A stretch of DNA of 64,000 nt from Strongylocentrotus droebachiensis (taxonomy: Eukaryota > Echinodermata > Echinoidea > Camarodonta > Strongylocentrotidae), in assembly GCA_035222895.1 (NCBI GenBank), contig JAVYIG010000041.1, forward strand, positions 682,001 to 746,000, written 5' to 3'. Every line of letters begins with the position of its first letter. The stretch's first letter is position 1. Below, piece by piece: positions 23,387 through 33,870 of this stretch. The notes below the pieces were generated by a model, which worked only from the letters and a program-made list of their open reading frames with translations, did not search any database and was not told the DNA's origin. The position numbers and the translations under genes are program-made.

Positions 23387-24716
23387 TAGGGTGATCACAC
23401 TGCCTGCACACAGTCAGCCCCATGCACATACACACACACAACAGCAGTCAGTTGGTAGAAATAGCAATATTCGTAAATTTATTTAAAAAAAACTGAACAA
23501 TATTTTTAAATTTTTATTTCACATATCTTTCAAGCATACCTTTAACTACAATCCTGTGTAGTTTCATTGTTATAGGCATGTGGGAAATATGTTAAACTAT
23601 TAATTAGAATATTGTCTTTTCAGCCATATGTGACATGGCCCGCTGATTGCCCATTGACTGTTATTCTGCGTGGTGAAAATGCACTTCAATGTATAAAACT
23701 TCCTTACAAAAATGCAATATCCTTATGTGTTTCACTCATTGCATCAAATTGTTGTTTACACTCAAGGTAGCCACAACTCTACTGGGGTCACCAAATTTTT
23801 TGTTACTCTAAAATGCAGTCCCTGTGGAATGTTATGGCCTGTTGAATTGAATGGTTTCTCGGAAAATCGTCATAAATCCTCAAATCTGACATTAAAAAAA
23901 AAACTATACTGTGATGTAGCTGAAAGTCTGCAAATTCTTATCATTTGTTCGGTTTTTCTGAATAATTTGTGAAACATATGAGGAAATAGCTGTAACGGTG
24001 ATCCAAGTAATTTCCATCGCCATATTTTATTGGCATTGCAAAAATATTTGGAATTTAATGTTAATATTTGGTGTAAATATGATCTATATATATGATTTTC
24101 AAAAATGCCAACAAAATGAACAGTTTGACTTTCCTATATATATAATAAAGCTGAAATGACCTAATTTGCATATTTGATGAATATTCATAATTATTTTTTT
24201 CTTCAAAAAAAATATATTTCCATACCTGTCTGATATACATAGGTTTCATTGCTGTATCATGTTCGGTTTTGATTTGATTACATATGCGCGTATTAATTAG
24301 ACGGACTTAGTTATTATCACAACTATTTTTTATATCTGCAGATTCGCAAAAATGGCAAAAATTACTTATTTTGTTTGCTTCTGTTTTCAAAACGGTAATA
24401 GATATATGAATTTTCTTTTTTGTATTTTTTACCACAAAGATGATATTTTAGTGTCTGATAATTTAAGTTATTATTTGTGTCCAGGAAAGTGATGAATTAA
24501 GTTGTCAACTTGGTCGAATTTTGCAATTTTTGCCAATTTGACCATTTCTGGCAGGTTTTTCGGTAATTTTGCGATATCAACAAAATGGTATAAAATCACA
24601 ACGCATTGACAGATTTCAATTCTGTTTTTTGTTTTTTGAAGCTTTCATAAAGCTTGATCATTTGCAATCATCAAATAACATGTGTTTGTTGTACTTATTT
24701 TTGGTGTGCTATACCT
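23387..24716. mobile_element. 1330-bp non-autonomous hAT-type element
   Basis: The insertion point is defined by units 3 and 4, which lack it. An exact 8-bp duplication ACTTTAAG flanks it (23379-23386, 24717-24724). Ends are TAGGGTGATCACAC and, inverted, TAGGTATAGCACAC. The 8-bp duplication indicates hAT. No transposase frame. A relative lies in opposite orientation at about 49144-50575. Confidence 0.85.
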
Positions 24717-24724
24717 ACTTTAAG

Positions 24725-26097
24725 GGAGAAAGGGTAATAGGAAGCGGATAAAAGGAAGGGAAGTCATGATCATTAAGGCTTATGCGTTCCCCTTCGATAT
24801 ATGAAGAGTAAATTGTTTCAGAAAAAGAGTTTTTGAGGGCTAAAGTTGCGAAATTTTCTTTAGCTCGGTCGCTTTGCTCACTCGTATGTGTTGCTTCAGG
24901 ATCTCGAAATTCAGTGCCCTAATTTAAATTATATTTTATAAGAAGCATTTATAAAAGGTTGGAAAATGTGTAAATCCCATTGCTTTGCTCCTTACTGTGC
25001 AGCAATATTTTTGTATTTGATTATTGTATCTGAATTTATTGTATCAGATTATTTTGTTGCCATTGTTGTCATTTTGCCGGGTTTTTTTTAATTTTACTAA
25101 CTTTTGTGTCACCTTGTAATTTTTTTTTCCGCATTGGGTACCATTCTATAGACAGATATAATGCGCTACAAATCTACAATTATTATAATTGTTGTTATTA
25201 TCTTTATCATTATACAGCAGTGCAAAAAGGATATTTAGGGAGGTTAATTATTTTAAGAAATATAAATTCTTTGACTCGAGAAAGTGAGTATTTTTTTTTT
25301 TTTTTATAGATTATTTTACATTAATTTTGTACAACATGCTTATGGAACAAGAACCAATGAAAATCATATTATAAATCTTATAAAAGTAAAAACGAACATA
25401 GGAAATAGTCTGTATCATATTTTGGTGCATATATTTGGAATGCTAGTGAAATTAGAAAAAAGTTTATCGCGAAAAAGCTTTAGGGAAATATTTCAAAACG
25501 GACCTTCTTGAAGAATGATTATAATTACTTCTTATTGGCAAATTAAGTGTAAATATTGTACATTACGAATAGAATTACAATGGAATATTTCAAGGATATT
25601 GTGTAAATATTTAAATTCTATATTAGTGTACATATATGTTTAAGTGATATTATCATTTCGTGTATATATTTCAAAACAACAAAATTGTTTTAATGTTAGT
25701 GCAAACTGTTACTTTTTTATGAGTCAACGTATATTCTTAATTTGTTGTCATAAATGACAGTGTATCAAATGGGGCCAACCTAGACTAGCTATTGCTATTT
25801 GTTGGCTCCATTTACCAATTGTGTAATTATTGTCAGCTGAAAAACAATGTAACTTGAATTTAGATAATAAATGAATTCATAAATGGAAAACGGCTTGTAT
25901 GAGATAATTGAACAGAAAAGAGCAATAATTGTTATGCTTTCATTGCGAGGGCTTTCTACGAGAAAAAAAATTATGTTAATGCGTTTGCCCCTCCCCCCTC
26001 CCCCCCCCCCCCGAATAAAACCTGTAGACGAATCGACAACGTTGCATGTAGACTCTAATTATCAACATTACAGTAAATCAGCACAATATTTTGTATA
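24725..26097 (+). repeat. Unit 2, 3' flank
   Basis: Matches 37990-39338 and 59580-60911: TCATGATCATTAAGGC, GCTCGGTCGCTTTGCTCAC and the GGGGCCAACCTAGACTAGC block at 25772. The last of these is the empty site for the 7.2-kb element of unit 3. No gene. Confidence 0.85.
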
Positions 26098-27000
26098 CAG
26101 TGCGTCCCAGAAAAAAACGAAACCGAGAACTATCGATGTTTTATCATAACTTAATCACAATTATAATTAATAAATGACACTTATTTTTTCCCTAAAATTG
26201 GTTGTTCAATTGTAAAGATATCTATTATATGGATTGATACGCAAGTTTAATGTTTACATTCTTAACAGAGATACGTACTAATATATTAGTATACGCGTGA
26301 ACATCAAGTAAATAGAGGTTAACCTAAATTTACATTTTCTCTTGCCGTTAGTCCTTTTAACCGAATGTGTATATTCATTGTAGGCCTATATTTATTCTAA
26401 ATGTGATTAAATTCCTGATCGAAATTTCTCCATTCACAGATTGAGTAACTCACTTCATAGAATAAATATAGAATTAGAGAGTAACGCCTGAGTTTATTAT
26501 TATTTGTCATTCCGAATTATTGTATTCGAGAATGACATTAAACTGTCACATCGTTTTCTCTTGACGTCAGTGTTTGACATCAGTGTGTGTTTGAGTTTTA
26601 TCAATGACACGCCATGTTCAACCAAGAATTTGCGTTATATTTTATTTGCAGACGATACCAGTGTATTTTGTAAAGGTCGTGATCCTACAACTTCATTTCA
26701 TTTCGTAAAAACTCAATTAAGCAATTTAAGTATTAAAATATGAAAGGGCAATATATAAACTTTCTAGAAAATGTGATTTTATATTTGAAATTCAGATACC
26801 GTCCTTCAAATGACTTTTTGGTACCCTTTCTTCAAATTGATTGTAATCATTCATGCGTAAAATATGCATCATATGAGTTGCATCAAATGGAAGAGGTGGA
26901 TCTAAGCTTGTAAAATATGTGTCATTTATCAATCATAATCATGATTAAGTTATGATAAAACATCGATAATTCTCGGTTTTGTTTTTTCTGGGACGCACTG
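26098..27000. mobile_element. Mariner-type terminal repeats enclosing unit DNA
   Basis: CAGTGCGTCCCAGAAAAA at the left and its complement at the right form imperfect inverted repeats of about 85 bp, flanked by TA (26096-26097, 27001-27002). The interior at 26240-26560 is tandem-unit sequence found also at 6010-6370 and 61500-61730, so this is not a simple single insertion. Only the right half recurs in unit 4 (ending at 52268). Confidence 0.65.
26580..26742 (+). pseudogene. Reverse-transcriptase fragment (FADDTS motif)
   Basis: Reads SFINDTPCSTKNLRYILFAD followed by DTSVF, the catalytic FADD motif of a non-LTR reverse transcriptase, with no surrounding ORF. It sits between unit tail sequence and the mariner right end. 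Confidence 0.75.
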
Positions 27001-27002
27001 TA

Positions 27003-28313
27003 CAGGAGATTTGAGTCTTTCAGTTGTGAAGGACTTTCCCCATGCCGATCGACAATCTCATGATAAATTTTCTTTCTATTATTCGGTTTTCCACATTGCA
27101 TAAAATATCGACCGTTATAGAATATGAAAAATGGTCTACAATCGAAATGATAGACTGAGAAGAAGAGAAAGAGAGAAAGCGAGAGAAAAAGATTTGAATT
27201 TGAATTGATTACTGTACTATTTGTGGGACTGAAACCTGCCTTTCTTTTCTTTAGAGCAGCCTTTGCATAATTATGTTTTAGTGCCATCCAGTGCAGTTCA
27301 ACAATGTTTAGGCAGATTGCAGCTAGCTTCCAAAGAGCAAAGACAGGTTTTGCCTATAGCTCATGCATCTCGGGTATGAAGCAGCCGCGCCCGTTATTAT
27401 TGTCAATTTCATAGCCAGTTCGTTTATACAGGAGGTTTCCATCTTCAGATTAGAAAGTAAGTTTGTTTTTTATATTTTGATAGTAAACCTGGCTTGTTCA
27501 GTTTTATAATGTGTATTTTGAATTTTATATTCGACCTTCAACTGAAGTGAAATTGCTTTTTAATAGTTAATTATAAAATGAGAGAAAGGAATGTTCTACC
27601 CACTTTTGCTTATAAATAGTCCATGTGATAATTATTAAAGATGTAAGCATTATCTCCTTGTCATTGGATTTAAGTGGGTGATGTAAATTCTTATTAATAT
27701 TCCTATATATTGTGAAGCAGTGGCGTACGCAGGATTTGTTCAGGTTTTAACATTTTGAAATCGGGCCATTTTTTTGCAACGACTGAGCCCGCCGCTGAAT
27801 GAGCTGGGGGGGGGGGGGGGGGGGGGTTAAGTGGACACATTTTTTTTCTGGTCTCGAAATTTGAAAAATTGACATTTTGCTCCGTAGGGGGGGGGGGGTT
27901 TGCTAAAAAATGCAGACATAATACACGTATACAAAAAACTAAAGGGGGGTTTAACCCCCCCCCCCCCCCCTGCGTACGCGCCTGTTGTGAAGACTTGTCT
28001 TATAAAAGAGAGTTGTCATGCTTCTCTCTCTTATAGTTAATGACAAATGCTAAGTCTTGAGAAAGGTAATTATTTCTACATGTGAGACAAAATTGTGCCA
28101 TGATATTATACTTATATAAATATCCATAGGCAGTTATTGTTTGTAATTATGTTTTGGATATTTATATTTCCTCCTAGCCGACCGTTTATCAATTGGTTTT
28201 TTAATGGTTTCTAGACAGTTTCCCGACTTGTATCCAAACGGGTCTTCCGACTTTTGATAGTGGGGCTCTCCTTAGATATAACACCGACTTTCACAAGCAA
28301 CTCGTAGACCATA
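27003..28313 (+). repeat. Unit 3, 5' portion
   Basis: Standard unit blocks: CAGATTGCAGCTAGC at about 27313, GTAAGT at 27457, the CAACTGAAGTGAAATTGC block and GCCGACC at about 28178. The polypurine block at 27160-27190 is shortened by a deletion. It is interrupted by a hAT MITE (27718) and ends at the long-TIR element at 28314. Confidence 0.85.
27718..27984. mobile_element. 267-bp hAT MITE
   Basis: Ends CAGTGGCGTACGCAGG and CCTGCGTACGCGCCTG, flanked by an exact 8-bp duplication TTGTGAAG (27710-27717, 27985-27992). The interior holds long poly-G and poly-C tracts. Unit 2 has the uninterrupted ATTGTGAAGACT. Confidence 0.93.
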
Positions 28314-29433
28314 TGGCCATGAGCATTAGGTAAAAAAAGGCTTAAACCTGGACAACAAGCTGATTTTTTTCAGGATAGGTCCAGGAATATTTTAGAATAA
28401 CATACTAAAAGTCCTCATGAATCCTCTTTGACCGTTTTCTGCAATCCAAGATGCCGTCAAAAATGGCCGCCATAACCTGAATTTCTTATAACTTTGCAAC
28501 TAGATAACCCAAATACAAAACTAAAATGTCTAAATATATGTTATTTTAGTATTAGGAACTCATCAAAATACTTAATAATAACTTGAAACACACAAGTAGC
28601 AGTAAAACCACTTGAGCCCGTAGCGACATTAACTGGTCACAACACTTTCCACAACATGGGAGGAATCGCTTGTGTTACTCCACCTGGGGTTGTGGATACT
28701 TACCCATTAAACGTTGAGTGAAATTGCAATCGGCTGACAAAGTCAGAGCATTTGGACATATTCCGATAAAGACAAACAGCAAACATGCTGTTCCTTGCTT
28801 GCGTTCTGTTGTAATAGATCTCCTCAAGAAACCTGACTATGTTCTAGAACTAGACTTGTGTCCTTCACGGAGTGGTTTCATGAAAGTGGCCCTGCAGAAT
28901 GACCAGTACGAGAGGACGAAAATTGAAATTCTGCCCTTCACCAATTTGGACCCCTCCAATCCGAGTACCATCTACACAGCACTATGCTTTGCATAGTCAT
29001 AATGTGAAAAGCATAACTTAAGAATACATGTAGTAACATTTGACCAGCCCTTGTACATCAAGGCAGCCTCCTCATGTCATATCTCGGCAGCATAGGCCAC
29101 ATCATGGACGGAAGTAGGCTTTAAGAGTTATGGAAGACAATGTACGCCAAAGGGCCTGTCATACATATGCAATCTGGTCATGTATTTTCCCGTTCTCTTC
29201 GTGCATACTAACATTCATACTGTAGCTGCCCTCATTGGCATATTGATGGGTAAACCTGGCATCTAAGACAGCATAGATAAGGACCACTTAGCGAATCTGT
29301 ATGGTGCACTTCTGATGTAGCCGAGGAAGAGTGTGTCAAACAGTTGAGTCAGATCATTTCACAATTCACTCCTTGACCGGGCAGCAGGAAAAAGTAGGAC
29401 AGGGAAGCTTCGGTTGCAGTATATCCGACAATT

Positions 29434-29813
29434 CTCGCTACCCTAAATAGGTACGAAAATCTCGAAATTCGCGAGACGAGGTAATTTTCACTCTCTCGGG
29501 TCGTCACTACAACTTCCGGTATAGAGTCCCATCCCGCTGGCGCTAGCGCCTGTGTTCGCTGTGCAGAGTTTTCACGCACGCTAAAATCGATGCCAATCAG
29601 TGTAATTGGTACAGATTATAATATGCAATGGAAAGCTTCGGGCAGAATTAGTGACTTTAGCACAAAAGGCCGTTAAACTCTACCGTGAAAGAGAGGGTTG
29701 TGATCACGAACGCCTGCACAGGAAGCTGTAATGTCGAAAAGCTATCCCATAATGCAATGCGGATTTCAGGATTTTCCCCGGATCTCGGCAGAATCGCTAT
29801 TTGGGGTAGCGAG
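29434..29813. mobile_element. 380-bp TIR element inside copy A
   Basis: Ends CTCGCTACCCTAAATAG and CTATTTGGGGTAGCGAG, flanked by AATT on both sides (29430-29433, 29814-29817). Copy B has the uninterrupted CCGACAATTAAGTG. No transposase. Confidence 0.9.
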
Positions 29814-29838
29814 AATTAAGTGTCTCTTCTGCAATGTT

Positions 29839-29935
29839 TCATTTTATGTGATTATATATATGCTTGTACAGCGCAAAGAGAAACCCATGTTTATTTTGCG
29901 CTATATAAATATTGTGTTATTATTATTATTATTAA
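29839..29935 (+). mobile_element. Short retroposon tail with GCGCTATATAAA and (ATT)n
   Basis: Absent from copy B at the same point. It contains TGTACAGCGCAAAGAG, TTTTGCGCTATATAAATATT and a (TTA)n tail, the recurrent 3' end of small retroposons in this genome (compare 10745). Confidence 0.7.
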
Positions 29936-31149
29936 TCGAGAGGAAAGGACAGGGGACTGGAAGCTCCATCTCAGCTGTGTAAGGGAAATGATACCACATT
30001 TCCATACTGCAGGACATCTTCCCTATGCAAAATCTGCCAGGTTGTATTTACAACAGATGGAAGCCCTAGAGCAAACCATGCCATGAAATATACACAATTC
30101 GCAGAAAAGGGATACTTCACCATCTGCCGTGTGGATTCATTCTGGGGTGGAAACTTCTCTGTTCAGACCATTGAACAGTTCCCGATGCGGCAGCTGAAAT
30201 CATCTGATGGAATGACTCGTGGACATGGAAACACAGACAGTACATTGGCAAATTGAGGTCATGCCCTTCCTCGCTGTGTTCCTATCTGTGATAAACTGGA
30301 ACAGTTCACCGGAGTACTCACTGGTACATCAGAGCAATATAAAGACATACGGCAAAGCACCAGGTCAAGAGACAATACAGATAGATACAACTTTATTGGA
30401 TGGCTGCAGGCACATCGCCATTCGCTGGATATGAAACTGAATGCCTGGTCTCCTTGTCAACTGGCATCGTCGCTGACTCGTCTGTCAATTGTGGTAAACC
30501 TGTAAAAATCCGGCTAGTAGCGGCGTCGGAAATGAATGGTAGGAAGTTCACAGATATCAAGCTGCATCGTAATGCCAAGGTGAATACCATTGGTGCCAAG
30601 AGTAAGACTGTGAAAATCAGGGGACAAAGCACAGAGGTCATCCCAACGCTACTGTTCAACAGAATAACATTTGTTCTAAATATCAGCACTGAGATGGAAT
30701 CGTTCTTTGCTTATGAACTTTCTCCCCAGCCAATTTTCCCTTTCAAATTTGTGGTGATGCGGAAGCCAACAAAGAGTTCTCTGGGTCTCCTGCTGAAGTC
30801 GTTCACCAAGCAATCCAACCTGCCAGAAAATGGTCTCTTCATTTTAGATGGTGGTCACCTACTGCAATCAGTTGTTCGGCCACAACCGTTAACCTATGCT
30901 GATGTTGTTCAGTCATATTTCATACATCCTTAAGCATTGTGGAGCTCATTCGACGGTGGTGTTCTTAGGATACGGAAGTGCAACTTCAACAGAGGTAGCC
31001 GAGCAGAGACGAATAGCCCAGAAATGTACCTCCAATGACATCTTATTTGATGGTAATATGCCAACATCCACAACCCAAGCAGCTTTTCTAGCCAACGTAC
31101 AGTCAGGCGCGGATCCAGGATTTCTTAGGGGAGGGGGGGGGGGGGGGGG

Positions 31150-31375
31150 TGTTACACCCTCAAATGTAATAACTCCCACAAATGTAATAACGCCCACAAA
31201 TGTAATAACACTTTACCCACAAATGTAACAACACCCACAAATGTAATAACACTTTACCCACAAATGTAATAATGACTTTACCCACAAATGTAATCAATTT
31301 TAAGTGATATTTTAAATCACCCACAAATGTAATAATGACTTTACCCACAAATGTAATAAATTTGAAGGGATATTT
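31150..31375. repeat. ACCCACAAATGTAATAA tandem array (left arm)
   Basis: Units of about 17 bp, alternating with ACTTTACCCACAAATG variants, about 11 copies. The mirror array on the right arm is at 34180-34462. Confidence 0.95.
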
Positions 31376-32130
31376 TGTCGAATTTAAAACTAAAACCCTG
31401 TAATAAAGCATGGGTATAGCGCGCAGTCTTTGCTCCAGACCCGGTTATTTAAAAAAAAATAAAAAAATCTTCAAAACTAAGACCACACCATCTTCTAAAC
31501 TAAGACCCGGTAATAAAGCATGGGTTTAGAGCGTAGTTTTTCTTCCAGACCCGGTTATTTCAAAACTTTTTAAAAATCTTCAAAACTAAGACCCCATCAT
31601 CTTATTCCTGTGGAAGAACATATATACGTATTGAGCGTAGTCTTTCCTCCAGACCCGGTTTTTCAAAAGTTAAAAAACAAACAAAAAACAAAACAAAACA
31701 AAACAACAAAAAAACCTTTTAAACTAAGACCCCTCTATCTTCCAAATTAAGACCCGGTAATAAAGCATGGGATTAGAACGTAGTCTTTACTTCAGACTCG
31801 GTTATTTAAAAAAAAATCTTCAAACTAAGACCTCACCATCTCATTCCTGTGGAATAACATGGGTATAGAGCGTAGTCTTTCCTCCAGACCCGGTTATTTC
31901 AAAGGAAATAGAAATTTAAACAAATCTTCGAAACTAAGCCCATCATCTTATTCCTCTTTTTTTTTATTAAAAAAATAAATTACATTATTACATATGTGGA
32001 TACAACACGTCACAAATAAATGATTGGTCGGCGGTCACACGAACTGACGAATCAGTCAAAATGGTCCATATATAAAACACACAGAGGAGGGACCGATTCG
32101 ATGGTTCGTTGACCGTCGACGATTTCTTAA

Positions 32131-32439
32131 TCATGTAAATATTCTATTGTAAACAAACAAAAGGGTATCAACTGGGTTAAAGAGCTTCCCTCTTATACAA
32201 AACTCCTAAACGAGGACCCGAAAAAGGTCCTTGGATGGAAATCTCCTTTCGAGATTTTCTTTAGTAGGAAACCAGAACAAAATTATATCTCCCGTCAAAA
32301 AACAAACTATACTATCCATGGTTGGGAAAAGAATGTACAAGCTGTTCGAAGAAAGGCTTACAAGGCTTTGCAGCGTGTAAAAAAAAGAACGATTAGATCC
32401 CAGGAAAAAAAACTTAATGTACCAAACATACCAGATCAG
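32131..32439 (+). pseudogene. Integrase-like exon fragment in the fold-back element
   Basis: Open for about 103 codons after a stop at 32128, without an ATG. It reads KGINWVKELPSYTKLLN, then GWKSPFEIFFSRKP, then a Lys/Arg-rich helix (RRKAYKALQRVKKRTIR). The WV-LP...P-E--F-RKP pattern is the end of an integrase core (gypsy/Ginger/KRBA2-type), where 'TPfElvfGR' is typical. It closes at CAG followed by GTAAAG, a good splice donor, so this may be one exon of a formerly longer gene. The catalytic DDE region is not present in the element. Decayed or internally deleted. Confidence 0.65.
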
Positions 32440-33838
32440 GTAAAGGTTGTTAATATTCTTTATCTCATTGTATAATTAAAATAATTATTTCCTTTTGATC
32501 AGTCATACTTCATTTCAACTCCGTCTACTCTTAAAGCATCTGAAAAGTATTACTGAAAAACTTTTGGAGTTGTACGTGTTAAGTAGTTTTATATGGACGA
32601 ATACTAAGTTACAGAAAGCCAGGTACATTTAGTATTTCGGCATCTTGTTCTCTTGTTTTTCCTAGCTTAGAAGAATTGTCACGTGTTAGGTTGTTTGCGT
32701 TTTATATCAAGTTCAGTTGATGTTATCAGGTTCAATATTGCCCAAATTATAACCTTGTTTGCTTGTAAAAGACATGTGAGTTACTCCACCTTTTTATACG
32801 TAATAATTATTTTGGTTCTGTTACCGTCTGTATATTAATGAAACGACCTCTTCATTCATTTGGAATAAAATACTTTCTATCTTACAAAATCTATGTATCC
32901 ATCATTGCATTTAATACTATAAAACCATAACCTCTGTAATTTACTCACATTGATTGAGAGAGTATATAGATATTTTATCAGTGAAAGGGTTCTGCAATCG
33001 TTCATCCAAAACATGCAAATATGTTTCGCGCGATCTCGTTATACAGCTATTTATGATTTGTTATATGAAAGTATGCGTTGTTATTTGCTTGTTAACCGAT
33101 TATCATCCCCCCCAAAAAGAAAAAACAGGGTCATAGTACATAATAAATATAAGGTATAATGTGTAAATCATCAGGGATAATTATGTTATAATAATTAATC
33201 TCAAGGAAGATATGCTGCCGGCGAAGAAGCAAATGGAGGAATAGAAAACATTATAAAAAAAAGCTGAAGATGGAAAACGACATTGCCAGATAGACAGAGA
33301 GACAGACAGGGAGAGGGAAAGAGAGAGAGAGAAAGAGAAAAAAAAGGGGGGGGGAGGGAGCGGGAGAGATAGAAAGTTGGACGTAGTCCGTACTGTGTTT
33401 ATTTATATGATTTTTGTCTCTCCGATCAACGGTCAACGAACCATCGAATCGGTCCCTCCTCTGCGTGTTATATATATGGACCATTTTGACTGATTCGTCA
33501 GTTCGTGTGACCGCCGACCAATCATTTATTTGTGACGTGTTGTATCCACATATGTAATAATGTAATTTATTTTTAAATGACAAAAAAAGAGGAATAAGAT
33601 GGTGGGTCTTAGTTTCGAAGATTTGTTTAAATTTCTATTTCATTTGAAATAACCGGGTCTGGAAGAAAGACTACGCTCTATACCCATGTTATTCCACAGG
33701 AATGAGATGGTGAGGTCTTAGTTTGAAGATTTTTTTTTTTTAAATAACCGAGTCTGAAGTAAAGACTACGTTCTAATCCCATGCTTTATTACCGGGTCTT
33801 AATTTGGAAGATAGAGGGGTCTTAGTTTAAAAGGTTTT

Positions 33839-33870
<32 letters not shown>

